From Verrucomicrobiales bacterium (GTDB taxonomy: Bacteria; Verrucomicrobiota; Verrucomicrobiia; Verrucomicrobiales; DEV007): 64,000 nt of DNA. Position numbers and translations under genes: made by a program. Where the stretch lies: NCBI GenBank assembly GCA_029213065.1, contig JARGPH010000005.1, forward strand, positions 153,617 through 217,616. The letters are read 5' to 3'. Under the pieces are notes generated by a model, which worked only from the letters and a program-made list of their open reading frames with translations, was not told where the DNA came from and made no database searches. Shown piece after piece: positions 50,797-60,588 of this stretch (position 1 is the stretch's first letter; every line of letters starts with the position of its first letter).

Positions 50797-50944
50797 TCGA
50801 CCATTGAAACACCGCCTTTGGAGCGGTGAGGCGCACAGTTTGGATGATTTTCTTCGATTCGCAAGTGACTTGTGCCCCAAAATATCCATCAAAGCGGGAG
50901 AACTTTTTAGACTCGGTACGATTCTATGCCATGCTGGACAGCTC

Positions 50945-51997
50945 ATGAGTAAGGGAAACATCAATGTTGCAGTAATTGGGGCGAGTGGTTACACGGGGCA
51001 GGAGCTGCTGCGACTTCTCGTGATGCACCCCGATGTGAATCTCGCAGCGGTGACCTCACGTAAGGAGGCGGGCCGGCCTCTAACCGACATCTACCCGCGT
51101 TTGAGAAACGCAAAAGGGATTGAGGGACTGACGTTTTCGATGCCCGAAGTGGAACTGCTTGTTGCCGCCGGCGTTGAGACAGCGTTCCTCGCTTTGCCTC
51201 ACGGTGTCGCTTCCGAGTATGCCATAGCGCTGCTTGAGAAAGGTATCCGTGTGATTGATCTGAGCGCGGATTTCCGGCTTCGAAGCTCTGCGGTGTATGA
51301 GGAGTTTTACGGAGCTGCTCATCCGGCTCCGCATTTGCTTGATGAGGCGGTATACGGACTTCCCGAGGTTTATCGGGAAGAGATCAGGAAGGCTAAGCTG
51401 GTAGCGTCCCCGGGATGTTATCCAACGAGTATCCTCGTGCCATTGGTCCCTCTCTTGAAAGCCGGCCTCGTTTCCCCTGAGGGGATTTCTGTATCCAGTT
51501 TGTCCGGATCCAGCGGTGCCGGTAAGAAAGCTGATCTGAGCCTTCTTTTCCCGGAAGTGAATGAGAGTCTGCGTGCCTACGGAGCGCCGAAGCACAGGCA
51601 CCTCAGTGAGATCGAGCAGGAAATGTCTATTGCTTCAGGGAAGGAAACGAGGATCAGTTTTGTGCCCCACTTGATGCCGATTACGGCCGGTATTGCATCT
51701 ACCATCTTCTGTAATCCGGTCGCTGGATTATCAACGGCGCAGGTTGAAGAAACCTTCCGTGACTTCTACGTGGATAGTCCCTTTGTGCGGGTACTGGGGG
51801 AAGGCGTCTTTCCGGATACAAAAAATGTAGTTAGAACAAACTTTGTTGATATAGGTTGGGTTTTTGATAAAAGAACGGAGAAGCTTATTCTCTGCAGCGC
51901 AGAGGACAACCTCGGCAAAGGCGCCGGAGGCCAGGCGATACAGAGTTTGAATGTGATGCATGGTCTCGAAGAGTCGACAGGGTTGATGAACTTTTAG
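50945..51997 (+). CDS. argC: N-acetyl-gamma-glutamyl-phosphate reductase
   Basis: 350 residues from the ATG at 50945; the upstream frame runs through the tRNA-Pro gene and is not coding. NADP-binding GASGYTGQELLRLL (12-25), catalytic Cys C158 in ASPGCYPTSIL, and GSSGAGKKA and HRHLSEIEQE segments are typical. The enzyme reduces N-acetylglutamyl phosphate to the semialdehyde in arginine biosynthesis. argJ follows in 19 bases, so they form a unit; argB, argD and argF lie 3.5 kb away on the same strand. Confidence 0.97.
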   Translation: MSKGNINVAVIGASGYTGQELLRLLVMHPDVNLAAVTSRKEAGRPLTDIYPRLRNAKGIEGLTFSMPEVELLVAAGVETAFLALPHGVASEYAIALLEKGIRVIDLSADFRLRSSAVYEEFYGAAHPAPHLLDEAVYGLPEVYREEIRKAKLVASPGCYPTSILVPLVPLLKAGLVSPEGISVSSLSGSSGAGKKADLSLLFPEVNESLRAYGAPKHRHLSEIEQEMSIASGKETRISFVPHLMPITAGIASTIFCNPVAGLSTAQVEETFRDFYVDSPFVRVLGEGVFPDTKNVVRTNFVDIGWVFDKRTEKLILCSAEDNLGKGAGGQAIQSLNVMHGLEESTGLMNF

Positions 51998-52016
51998 AAA
52001 TTAGATTGGGAAGGTT

Positions 52017-53258
52017 ATGGCGAGGAAATTAAGGCAAATCGAAGGGAGTATCTGCGCTCCGAAGGGCTTTCTGGCTTCAGCGGTGAGCTGTGGTATCAAG
52101 GACCCGAACGCGACGCGCGATGACCTCGCGATCATCTACTCGGAGTTTCCCACGGTGGGCTCTGCGGTATTTACACAGAACGAAGTGCGGGCGGCACCGG
52201 TTCGACTTTCCTCCAGTTACCTCAAGTCCACTGAACCCCGCGCCATCGTCGTGAACAGTGGCAATGCAAACGCCTGCACCGGGCACGAAGGTATGATCAA
52301 TGCGCGTGCCATGGCCAGCGCCACGAGCAAAGCTCTGAAGCTCAAGCAACGCGAAGTTCAGGTCTGTTCGACCGGTATCATCGGGGTTCCGCTTCCGGTG
52401 GATCGCATTGAGCCTAAGATCCCGCTCGCAGTGGAAGGGCTCGGTCGTGATGCAGCCCATGCGGAAGCGGCTTCACGCGCCATCATGACGAGTGATACCT
52501 GCCCGAAAGAAATTGCCGTTCAGACGAAAGTGAACGGGAAGATGGTTCGAATCGGTGCAATCGCCAAAGGAGCCGGGATGATCAATCCCCACATGGCGAC
52601 GATGCTTTGCTTTGTCACCACTGACGCCTCTGTTTCCAAAGCCGAGATTGAAGCGGCAACGAAGGAGGCGGTCGATCATTCCTTCAATCGCATTTCGGTA
52701 GATGGTGACATGAGCACCAATGACACTGTTATTGTGATGGCAAACGGGGCTGCCGAAAATGATCAGATTACCCGCAGTGGCAAAGGGAGTGCTGAATTCC
52801 GAAGCGCTCTCAATCAGGTCATGCTTGATCTCGCTAAGAAGATTGTCTCCGACGGGGAGCGTGTAACCAAGCTTGTCGAAGTGCAGGTGAGAGGAGCGGC
52901 CTCGAACCTCGATGCTGAGCGTGCTGCCCGCGCAGTCGCGAATTCCAAACTCGTGAAATGCTCGTGGAATGGAGAAGATCCGAACTGGGGCCGTATCATC
53001 CATGCGGTTGGATACTCCGGTGCGCGGGTCAAGGAAGAGATGGTCGATATCTATATCGGTGGACTGCTCGCTGCTAAAAACGGTCTCGCCACCAAAACTG
53101 AAATCGATAAGCTTTCCGAGGCGGTTTCCGCATCGGAGTTCACGGTCGGGATTGATCTCCATCTGGGTAAGGGGGAGTATACTGTCTACACGGCCGATCT
53201 CTCTCCGGAGTATGTGCTCTTCAATCGTGAAGAATATTCACTGAACCGTAAGAAGTAG
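52017..53258 (+). CDS. argJ: Bifunctional ornithine acetyltransferase/N-acetylglutamate synthase
   Basis: 413 residues. Autocleavage site PHMATMLCF with the new N-terminal nucleophile T195; VNSGNANACTG and KGAGMINPHM blocks are typical of ArgJ. It recycles the acetyl group from N-acetylornithine to glutamate, so the pathway is cyclic and a separate NAGS may be unnecessary. It follows argC by 19 bases. Confidence 0.97.
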   Translation: MARKLRQIEGSICAPKGFLASAVSCGIKDPNATRDDLAIIYSEFPTVGSAVFTQNEVRAAPVRLSSSYLKSTEPRAIVVNSGNANACTGHEGMINARAMASATSKALKLKQREVQVCSTGIIGVPLPVDRIEPKIPLAVEGLGRDAAHAEAASRAIMTSDTCPKEIAVQTKVNGKMVRIGAIAKGAGMINPHMATMLCFVTTDASVSKAEIEAATKEAVDHSFNRISVDGDMSTNDTVIVMANGAAENDQITRSGKGSAEFRSALNQVMLDLAKKIVSDGERVTKLVEVQVRGAASNLDAERAARAVANSKLVKCSWNGEDPNWGRIIHAVGYSGARVKEEMVDIYIGGLLAAKNGLATKTEIDKLSEAVSASEFTVGIDLHLGKGEYTVYTADLSPEYVLFNREEYSLNRKK

Positions 53259-53357
53259 GGTTTACAGCTCTCTCAAGGATTTCCCCGTTTTGCCACTGGC
53301 ACCTTTGAGGCGTCGGGAGGGCTTGCGGGGGAACCGGAATGGCGGTTATCTTCCGTC

Positions 53358-54626
53358 ATGTCGAAACTTCTTTGCGGCGCTGCGGCTCTGATGCTGCTGG
53401 CCTTTACTATTTCAGGAAAGTCCATCGGGGCAGAAGAGGATTTAAGTTTTTCCGACATCAAAGCGCCGGAGCACGGGTATTGGGACCGTCCCCTCAACGA
53501 TCCTTTCACCCGGTTTAAAGAGCAGCTCGAGCAGGGCAGTATCAAGCTCGACTATTCCAGTGAGAAGCGATTCCTGACGAGTTTGCTCAAGGCGCTGAAC
53601 ATATCCGAGTCAACCCAGATGCTGGTCTACTCGACGACGAGCCTTCAGCTCAGTCTCATTTCCCCGAAAACGCCGAGAGCGGTGTATTTCAACGAGGATA
53701 TCTATCTGGGCTATGTTCAGGGTGGGCGAATTGAAATCGTCTCGATCGACCCTGAACTTGGCGGGATTTTTTACATCTTCGACATTCCACGCGGAGGTGC
53801 GAAGCCTGTCGTGGACCGTTCGCGGCGCTGCATGAACTGCCACTCAGGCGAAGACACGCACGAGGTGCCCGGGGTTGTCATTAAATCGGTCATTCCCGGT
53901 CCCAAAGGAGGCAGCCTCGATTCATACAGACGGGGGCAGTCAGGCCACGGGATTCCGTTCAGCGAACGTTTCGGGGGGTGGCACGTCACCGGCGCCGATA
54001 ATCTCCAGCCGCATTGGGGAAATTTAACGGGGAATTTCACGCCGGACGGCATTGTCACGACTCCACTGCCTCCGGGGGAGGCGTTCGACTGGTCGGTCTT
54101 TCCCGTCGCGACGAGCGATATTCTGGCTCATCTTCTTCACGAGCATCAGGCCGGTTTCGTGAACCGTGTCATTCAGGCGCACTACCGAATTCGAACGGCG
54201 TTGCACAACGGCAGAGGGAAACTGCCCGGGAACGACAGAGCGATCATGGCGGAGCAGGCCGATATGATCGCGCGGTATTTGCTCTTTGCCGATGAGGCGG
54301 AATTGCCGGAAGGGGGAATCGCGGGAGACAGTCAATTGAAAGAGGATTTCCTCGCGGTTCGTAAAAGCAACAGCGAGGGAGATTCGCTCCGTGATTTTGA
54401 TCTGGAGAAGGGCGTTTTCCGGAACCGGTGCAGCTACATGATTTACACGCCGGTTTTTCAGAATTTGCCGGAAGGGTTTAAGAAACTGATCTATAACCGA
54501 TTGGCGAAGGCGCTTGCTCCCGGTAACGGTGATCCGGAATTCGCTTATCTCCTCGAGGATGAAAAGGTCAGGATCAGGGCGATTCTTGCAGAGACGCTAT
54601 CGGACCTGCCGAAGGGCTGGCAGTAA
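53358..54626 (+). CDS. Secreted c-type cytochrome-like protein
   Basis: 422 residues with a signal peptide (LCGAAALMLLAFTISG). A single heme-binding CMNCH motif (in RSRRCMNCHSGEDTHEVPG) lies near residue 160, with His and Met-like residues later (GWHVTGADNLQPHWGN; AHLLHEHQAGFVNRVIQAH). The remainder is helical and not recognised. It is transcribed after argJ and before a strong terminator, and is unrelated to arginine synthesis in any obvious way. A periplasmic redox role is likely. Confidence 0.8.
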   Translation: MSKLLCGAAALMLLAFTISGKSIGAEEDLSFSDIKAPEHGYWDRPLNDPFTRFKEQLEQGSIKLDYSSEKRFLTSLLKALNISESTQMLVYSTTSLQLSLISPKTPRAVYFNEDIYLGYVQGGRIEIVSIDPELGGIFYIFDIPRGGAKPVVDRSRRCMNCHSGEDTHEVPGVVIKSVIPGPKGGSLDSYRRGQSGHGIPFSERFGGWHVTGADNLQPHWGNLTGNFTPDGIVTTPLPPGEAFDWSVFPVATSDILAHLLHEHQAGFVNRVIQAHYRIRTALHNGRGKLPGNDRAIMAEQADMIARYLLFADEAELPEGGIAGDSQLKEDFLAVRKSNSEGDSLRDFDLEKGVFRNRCSYMIYTPVFQNLPEGFKKLIYNRLAKALAPGNGDPEFAYLLEDEKVRIRAILAETLSDLPKGWQ

Positions 54627-54630
54627 AAAC

Positions 54631-54667
54631 GAAAAAAGCGTTCCCGCACACTGCAAGAACGCTTTCT
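54631..54667. terminator. Bidirectional intrinsic terminator
   Basis: AAAGCGTTC (54635-54643) pairs with GAACGCTTT (54657-54665), flanked by A-rich on the left and T-rich on the right. It separates the convergent cytochrome and rhodanese genes and can serve both strands. Confidence 0.85.
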
Positions 54668-54701
54668 AAGTAAGTGTTTCAGTTAACTGAAACGCAGTAA
54701 C

Positions 54702-55097
54702 TCACCCTTCGGTGTCTGCTTTTTCAGTAGGTTTGCCTGCCTGCAACCAGCCGGAGATTCCAGCGGAGAGGTGCTTGATGTTTTTGAAACCTGCTTTTTC
54801 AGCTGCTGAAGCGCCTGCTTTATATGCTGAGCATGAAGGACCGCCGCAGTATGCGACAACGAGCTTGTCCTTGTCGTCGCCGAGGGCAGCGGCAAGGTCA
54901 GTTTTGTCGGAGCGAAAATCAACCGCACCGGGGATGTGGCCTTTTGCATAAGACTTCGATCCGTTCACATCAAGGAGAACGACTTCACCGTCTTTGATTG
55001 CTTTTTCGAGTTCAGTGATGCTGATGTCAGGATATTCCCCTGCAAAAGCAACTGAGGCGAAGAGTGCGCATGTGAGTGTAGCCAGTAGTGTTTTCAT
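54702..55097 (-). CDS. Periplasmic single-domain rhodanese
   Basis: 131 residues with a signal peptide (LLATLTCALFASVAFA). Rhodanese fold: LLDVNGSKSYAKGHIPGAVDF, active-site loop YCGGPSCSAYKAG with Cys present, and GFKNIKHLSAGISGW. Single-domain periplasmic rhodaneses handle sulfane sulfur. It is on the opposite strand, between the two arginine gene groups. Confidence 0.9.
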   Translation of the reverse strand: MKTLLATLTCALFASVAFAGEYPDISITELEKAIKDGEVVLLDVNGSKSYAKGHIPGAVDFRSDKTDLAAALGDDKDKLVVAYCGGPSCSAYKAGASAAEKAGFKNIKHLSAGISGWLQAGKPTEKADTEG

Positions 55098-55469
55098 TTT
55101 TTAGTATTGGTTTTTTTGTTTGGTTTCATATCCGGAAGTCAATGAGTCCGAATCGACAGTGAATTTAGCAGTAGGCCGCCAACACACCAATCGAGATCGT
55201 AGACGCGATTGAGCCCTGATATTTACAACCGAATCTTTCGACAATGCTCTAAAACAAATGTTCGAAGGAAATTGAGAAAATTCGGAGCTGCGGGGAAGCT
55301 TTGAAAGGGCCGGTTGTGCATATCGTAGAGGGAGCGGGGCGGGAGGGGCGCCGGATCTGCTGATTCTGGGGGGGGGATATTTAAATTCAGGTATTTTCGA
55401 AACCTGAAGTAACCGAATCTTCCCTTGCCCGAGGCGGGATTTCGGCGATGTTGGCGGCTTTTCTTTCCG
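55098..55469. other. Promoter region of argB and the rhodanese gene
   Basis: About 370 bases without a gene. TTCAGGT/ACCTGAA (55386-55408) forms a 7-bp hairpin or operator-like palindrome about 60 bases before the argB start. A long minus-strand frame here is a shadow of argB. A T-rich stretch near 55105-55130 lies just upstream of the rhodanese start. Confidence 0.4.
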
Positions 55470-56357
55470 ATGGATACCAGTTTCCAGAAGCAGATCGATA
55501 AAGCAGCAGTCCTGCTGGAAGCCTTGCCGTACCTACAGACGTTTCGCGGTGAGACCTTTCTCATTAAAGTCGGAGGCAGCGCGATGGATGATTCCGCTCT
55601 CGTGAGGCGTCTCCTCCGTGACATTGTTTTCATGGAGGTGGCGGGAATCAATCCGGTGATCGTGCATGGCGGTGGCAAGGCGATTTCCGCGGCAATGCAG
55701 GAGTCAGGCCTCGCTGCTGAGTTTGTCGGAGGCCTCCGCGTGACCACCGATGAGTCCATGGCCATCGTCGAGGAAACGTTGAGTCGGGTCATCAATCCGG
55801 GACTGGTTGAGGGAATTGAGAGTTTTGGCGGGAAAGCCATCGGTGTTCCCGGGAACGAAGCCTTTATCGGAGAGCGCATCAACGGGTGGTCTCAGGATGA
55901 AAAGCGGGAAGTCAGCCTCGGTCGCGTTGGCCGCGTCATCGGGTTCGATACCTCAACGATCCGCGCGGCGATCTCTTCGGAGATTGTTCCTGTGGTATCG
56001 CCGGTTGCCTCTGAAGCGGGAACGAAATTGAGCCTCAACGTCAATGCCGACCTTGCCGCGAGTGCTCTCGCGGCGGAGCTGAAAGCCGCTAAATTGATTT
56101 ATCTTAGCGATGTGTTAGGGCTGATGCAGGATCCCTCGGACGAGTCGAGTTTGATCCACTCGCTCAATGCGAGAGATGCCGAAGGCCTTATCGAGGACGG
56201 CACCATCGGCGGCGGGATGATTCCCAAGGTCCGGTCGTCAGTCGAGGCGCTCAACGCGGGCGTTGGGAAAGTACACATGATCGACGGGCGGATTTCCCAT
56301 TCGCTGTTGCTGGAGATTTATACCGAGGACGGAATCGGGACTGAAATTGTAAAATGA
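55470..56357 (+). CDS. argB: N-acetylglutamate kinase
   Basis: 295 residues from the ATG at 55470. KVGGSAM near the start, PVIVHGGGKAIS, FVGGLRVTTDE and SLNVNADLAASALAAEL are the usual ArgB signatures; GGGMIPKVRSS follows. It phosphorylates N-acetylglutamate, the second step of arginine synthesis. The stop overlaps the argD start (ATGA). Confidence 0.97.
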   Translation: MDTSFQKQIDKAAVLLEALPYLQTFRGETFLIKVGGSAMDDSALVRRLLRDIVFMEVAGINPVIVHGGGKAISAAMQESGLAAEFVGGLRVTTDESMAIVEETLSRVINPGLVEGIESFGGKAIGVPGNEAFIGERINGWSQDEKREVSLGRVGRVIGFDTSTIRAAISSEIVPVVSPVASEAGTKLSLNVNADLAASALAAELKAAKLIYLSDVLGLMQDPSDESSLIHSLNARDAEGLIEDGTIGGGMIPKVRSSVEALNAGVGKVHMIDGRISHSLLLEIYTEDGIGTEIVK

Positions 56358-57625
56358 GTGAAACTAAAACCACTATCGAACTGACAGACGAGTTTCTTCT
56401 TGGGAACTACGGCCGATTTCCTGTCGTCTTTTCGAGAGGGGAAGGCGGCTACATTTTCGATGAGGAGGGGAATAAGGTCCTCGATTTTGCGACGGGCATT
56501 GCGGTCTGCTCACTCGGGCATTGTCCGCCGGTGATGCAGAAGGCGCTTACTGAGCAGGGTGGAAAACTGATCCACTGTTCCAATCTCTATCACATTCGTG
56601 AGCAGGCCGAACTGGGGCAGTTCGTCGTTGAGAAAATGTTGAAGCGCCCCGGAAAGGTCTTTTTCTGCAACAGCGGAGCCGAGGCGAATGACGGGCTCAT
56701 CAAGCTGGCGAGGAAGCGCGCTTACGACAAGTTCGGGCCGGAAACGACGAAGCGGGATGTCGTGACCTGCAAGCAGTCGTTCCACGGGCGGACCCTCGGC
56801 GGGATTGCCGCGACCGGACAGGACAAGGTGAAGATCGGATTTGATCCGCTTTTGCCGGGGTTTCTTCATGTCCCCTTTAATGATCCTGAGGCACTCCGCG
56901 AGGCCGTTTCGGAAAATACGGCAGCGATCCTTTTTGAACCGGTGCAGGGCGAGGGCGGCATTCATTCCGCCAGCCCCGAGTTCATGGCGATGGCCGATCA
57001 GCTGCGGGAGGAATACGATCTTCTTCTCATGTTTGACGAGGTTCAGTGCGGGTCGGGACGGACCGGTGACTGGTGCGGATGGAGAACGGTTCTGGAGCAT
57101 TCAGACGTCAGCGTCGAGCCGGATGCGGTGAGCTGGGCGAAAGGATTTGGAGGCGGTTTCCCGATCGGGGCAATCTGGGCGAGTGATGACTGCGCCGGAG
57201 CGATGGGACCGGGAACGCATGGTTCGACTTTCGGCGGAACCCCTCTGGCCTCCGCTGTTTCTCTGGCGGTGCTGGAGGAAATCGAGAGCTGCGGTGCGCT
57301 TGCCAATGTGAAACGCCAGGAAGCCCGAATTCGTGAGGCGGTTGCTTCGTGGAATTGTCCGCTCATTGAATCGCTTCGGGGCGTGGGCCTCATGCTGGGT
57401 TTTGTGCTCAATAAAGAGGCAATCGCCAGGGTGCCGGGATTTTCCGATTCGGGACAGACCCCTGCTTTGTTTGTCGTGAACAAGGTCATGGAGCAGAAAA
57501 TGCTCACCGTTCCCGCAGGGGCGGACGTGGTTCGTTGGCTTCCTAGGCTCGATGTGCCGGATGCCGAGATCGACGAGGCATTGACCGTTTTTCGCGGAGT
57601 CCTCGACGGACTGGCCGCGCTCTAG
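56354..57625 (+). CDS. argD: Acetylornithine aminotransferase
   Basis: 423 residues. Class III aminotransferase features: FCNSGAEANDGLIKLAR, HGRTLGGIAATGQDK, LLLMFDEVQCGSGRTG and the PLP lysine in SWAKGFGGGFPIGA. Produces N-acetylornithine from the semialdehyde. Coupled to argB by a 4-base overlap and followed by argF after 17 bases. Confidence 0.96.
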   Translation: MSETKTTIELTDEFLLGNYGRFPVVFSRGEGGYIFDEEGNKVLDFATGIAVCSLGHCPPVMQKALTEQGGKLIHCSNLYHIREQAELGQFVVEKMLKRPGKVFFCNSGAEANDGLIKLARKRAYDKFGPETTKRDVVTCKQSFHGRTLGGIAATGQDKVKIGFDPLLPGFLHVPFNDPEALREAVSENTAAILFEPVQGEGGIHSASPEFMAMADQLREEYDLLLMFDEVQCGSGRTGDWCGWRTVLEHSDVSVEPDAVSWAKGFGGGFPIGAIWASDDCAGAMGPGTHGSTFGGTPLASAVSLAVLEEIESCGALANVKRQEARIREAVASWNCPLIESLRGVGLMLGFVLNKEAIARVPGFSDSGQTPALFVVNKVMEQKMLTVPAGADVVRWLPRLDVPDAEIDEALTVFRGVLDGLAAL

Positions 57626-57642
57626 TATAGATTTTTTTGGTT

Positions 57643-58548
57643 ATGAAACACCTCTTAGGTATCGAGCAATTGTCAGCGAGTGAGATCGAATCACTGGTGG
57701 AAAAGGCGATCGAGTTAAAGGCGAATCGCGGAAAGCAGATTGAGCATCCCCTCGCGGGGGAAACATGGGCGATGATTTTTACGAAATCGTCGACGAGAAC
57801 CCGTGTCAGTTTTGAAGTGGGCCTCAATGAGTTCGGGGCGCGTCCTCTGTTTCTTAATTCGAAAGACGTTCAGCTCGGTCGTGGTGAGCCGATTAAGGAT
57901 ACCGCCCGCGTTCTCGGACGCATGGTTCACGGGGCCATCATCAGGACTTTTGATCAACAGGATGTCGTTGATTTTGCCGAGTTCGGAAAAATTCCAACAA
58001 TCAATGCTCTCACCGATGAAGAGCACCCCTGCCAGATTCTCGCCGATTTGATGACGATTCGGGAAAAGCTTGGCGGTTGGGAAGGAAAGAAAATTTCTTT
58101 CTTTGGTGACGGCGATTGCAACATGGGGCGCTCCTGGGCGTGGGCGGCGAAGCACCTTGGCTTTGAGCTGTGCATCGCGGCTCCGCAGGCGTTTCAACCG
58201 GCTGAAGAGTTTATGACTCGTCTTGGAAGCGCTCCGGTGACGATCACGGATGACGTGAAAGTCGCCGCTGAAAACTGTGATGTTCTCTACACCGACACCT
58301 GGGTGAGCATGGGGAAAGAGGAGGAAGCGGGCGCGCGATTGATCGAGCTGGCTCCTTTCCAGATCAATTCGGAAGTGCTCGGGATGGCGAATCAAAATGC
58401 GATCGTTCAGCACTGTCTGCCTGCTTATCGTGACAATGAAATCACCGAGGAGGTCCTTGAAGAACGTCAGGATGAAATCTTTCAGCAGGCGGAGAACCGG
58501 CTCCATGCTCAGAAAGCGATTTTGATGGCGCTTGCAAAAGCGCGCTGA
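57643..58548 (+). CDS. argF: Ornithine carbamoyltransferase
   Basis: 301 residues from the ATG at 57643. Carbamoyl-phosphate site SSTRTRVSFE (49-58), ornithine-binding DTWVSMG, and catalytic HCLPAYR near residue 260 are all intact. Makes citrulline from ornithine and carbamoyl phosphate. Last gene of the argBDF unit; argG and argH are not in the window. Confidence 0.97.
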   Translation: MKHLLGIEQLSASEIESLVEKAIELKANRGKQIEHPLAGETWAMIFTKSSTRTRVSFEVGLNEFGARPLFLNSKDVQLGRGEPIKDTARVLGRMVHGAIIRTFDQQDVVDFAEFGKIPTINALTDEEHPCQILADLMTIREKLGGWEGKKISFFGDGDCNMGRSWAWAAKHLGFELCIAAPQAFQPAEEFMTRLGSAPVTITDDVKVAAENCDVLYTDTWVSMGKEEEAGARLIELAPFQINSEVLGMANQNAIVQHCLPAYRDNEITEEVLEERQDEIFQQAENRLHAQKAILMALAKAR

Positions 58549-58625
58549 AAAAAGCCTTTCAAGGGCGGTTTCCTCACAAAATTTTCACTCGTCAATAAAG
58601 AGTGGTTGGGCGACAGTGCTCCAGT

Positions 58626-59270
58626 ATGAAACAGCGAAGCGAACTTTGCGAAAGCCACGGCGAGGAAATTGCCAACACGATCAGTCACGGCATCGGCGTC
58701 GCGATGGGGATCGTCGGATTGGTGATTATGGTGAAGCTGGCGATCCCGTTCGGGGCCTGGCATGTCACCAGTGTAAGCGTTTTCGGAGCGAGTTTGATCC
58801 TCCTCTATCTGGGGTCGACTCTTTATCACTGGGTGAACTCGCACCGCTTGAAGCGGGTCTTCCAGGTCCTTGACCACGCGCTGATTTTCGTGCTCATCGC
58901 AGGGAGCTACACTCCGTGGTTACTCGTGAATCTGAGAGGGCCGTGGGGCTGGTCTCTTTTCGGCGTTGTCTGGGGGATTGCGATCGTCGGAATCGTCTTG
59001 AAGGCGGTTTTCCTGCCTCGCTACGATCGAATCGGCGCGATCCTTTACGTTCTCATGGGATGGATCATTTGCATCGCGTTGAAGCCACTCATCGCGAGTG
59101 TCAACAGTGTCGGACTCGCCTGGCTCGTAGCCGGCGGGCTCTGTTATTCTGGCGGCGTCGTTTTCTACCTGATGCGGAATGTGAAATATTCCCACATGAT
59201 CTGGCACCTCTTTGTCCTCGCAGGGAGCTTTTGTCACATCCTTGCAGTGATCTACGGCGTCCTGAAATAA
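58626..59270 (+). CDS. Hemolysin-III/PAQR-type membrane protein (YqfA-like)
   Basis: 214 residues from the ATG at 58626. Seven membrane helices and family motifs: EEIANTISHGIGVAMG, GSTLYHW, VFQVLDHALIFVLIAGSYTP, and the final SHMIWHLFVLAGSFCHILAV with the conserved His residues of the metal site. The true activity in bacteria is uncertain; some relate to membrane lipid homeostasis. It ends directly against the convergent DUF1552 gene. Confidence 0.92.
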   Translation: MKQRSELCESHGEEIANTISHGIGVAMGIVGLVIMVKLAIPFGAWHVTSVSVFGASLILLYLGSTLYHWVNSHRLKRVFQVLDHALIFVLIAGSYTPWLLVNLRGPWGWSLFGVVWGIAIVGIVLKAVFLPRYDRIGAILYVLMGWIICIALKPLIASVNSVGLAWLVAGGLCYSGGVVFYLMRNVKYSHMIWHLFVLAGSFCHILAVIYGVLK

Positions 59271-60566
59271 TCAGCCTTCGAGGCCGGTAATCCCCACTGC
59301 GGAACTGCTCCCGAACTGATCAATCTTCACTCCCATGCGCTGAGCGATGGGGATGAACAGGTTGGAGAAAGGCGTGTTGTCGTCTTCGTCATGGGCGATG
59401 TGGCCGGCGTGTTTGAATCCGCCTCCGGCGAAAAGAACCGGGAGATTGCGCCAATCGTGGCTGCTCGCATTGCCGAGGTTGGAGCCGTAGAGAACGGAGG
59501 TGTGATCGAGTAGCGATTTTCCGTTCTCCTCGACCGCTTTCATTTTGGTGAGGAATTCCCCGAGCACTTTGAACTCGGCCTCCTCGATGATTTTCAGTTC
59601 GTCGATCTTCTCGGGATCTTTTCCGTGGTGGGAGAGGTTGTGCCAATCGGTGTCGACGCCCTGGATGGCGGGAACGGCGTTCATCCCCGCGAGCTGGAAG
59701 GTGACCGTCCGTGTTGAGTCTGACTGCAGCGCGAGAACGATCATGTCGTTCATGAGCCGTTGTTTGCCGATCGCGTCCGCTTTGTCCTGGATGTCTTTCG
59801 GCTCGGTCGCTTCGGTTTTCGGTTTCGGTTGCTGGACCCAGCCTTCGGATTGCTGGAGGCGGGTTTCCAGTTCCCGAACCGAAGTGAGATACTCGTCGAG
59901 TTTTTCCTGATCCTTATCGCCGAGCTTCCGGTCGAGTTTCTTCGCTTCGCCGAGGACTGTATCGAGAATGCTGCGTCCGCGGCGGAACTGGCGCATTTCC
60001 TCTTCCACTTCGCGTTCCGTTCCCTGAGTGAAAAGCGCTTTGAACAATTTGGAAGGGGACGTTTCCCCGGGGATTTCGACACCGTTGGCGGTCCACGACA
60101 TCGAGCGTCCGTTCGTGGAGAGGGCGAGGTAGGGGTAGCGGGTTTCGTGACCGATTTGATCCGCGATGAGCTGGTCGATTGAGATGCTGTTTTTGAACCC
60201 GGCCAGTCCCGGACGGCGGGCGGAGGTCAGCCATGTCAGTTCGGAGGCGTGACCGTTGTTGCCCTGTTGATCGGGGTGTGAAAGGCCCGAGATGACCGTG
60301 AAATCGGAGCGATGATCTTTGAGTGGGGTGAGGTAGGGCGTCAGTTCGTAGTCGGTTCCTGTTTTGGTCGGGAAAAGATAGGGAGTATGAAAACCGAGTG
60401 TCGCGCACATCGCTACAAAACGATCCGGAGCCTTGCTGGAGGCACCACGGGAGAAAGCCGGGGTCATCGCTTCGAGGAAAGGAAGACCCATCGCTGTAGC
60501 TCCGAGGCCTCTCAGAAAATGGCGACGGTTCAGTGACTTTCCTGAGGCAATAAAGGGAGTGTTCAT
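59271..60566 (-). CDS. DUF1552 protein, Tat-exported
   Basis: 431 residues from the ATG at 60566. The N-terminus has a Tat-type RRHFLRGLG signal followed by a hydrophobic stretch. The body is the PVC DUF1552 family (SGLSHPDQQGNNGHASELTW, QLAGMNAVPAIQG, DHTSVLYGSNLGNASSHDW). It lies 22 bases after the DUF1592 gene, its usual partner. The pair is proposed to form a periplasmic redox or polymer-processing complex; no activity is known. Confidence 0.93.
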   Translation of the reverse strand: MNTPFIASGKSLNRRHFLRGLGATAMGLPFLEAMTPAFSRGASSKAPDRFVAMCATLGFHTPYLFPTKTGTDYELTPYLTPLKDHRSDFTVISGLSHPDQQGNNGHASELTWLTSARRPGLAGFKNSISIDQLIADQIGHETRYPYLALSTNGRSMSWTANGVEIPGETSPSKLFKALFTQGTEREVEEEMRQFRRGRSILDTVLGEAKKLDRKLGDKDQEKLDEYLTSVRELETRLQQSEGWVQQPKPKTEATEPKDIQDKADAIGKQRLMNDMIVLALQSDSTRTVTFQLAGMNAVPAIQGVDTDWHNLSHHGKDPEKIDELKIIEEAEFKVLGEFLTKMKAVEENGKSLLDHTSVLYGSNLGNASSHDWRNLPVLFAGGGFKHAGHIAHDEDDNTPFSNLFIPIAQRMGVKIDQFGSSSAVGITGLEG

Positions 60567-60588
60567 AAAAGTAGGTGGGGGTGAAAGT

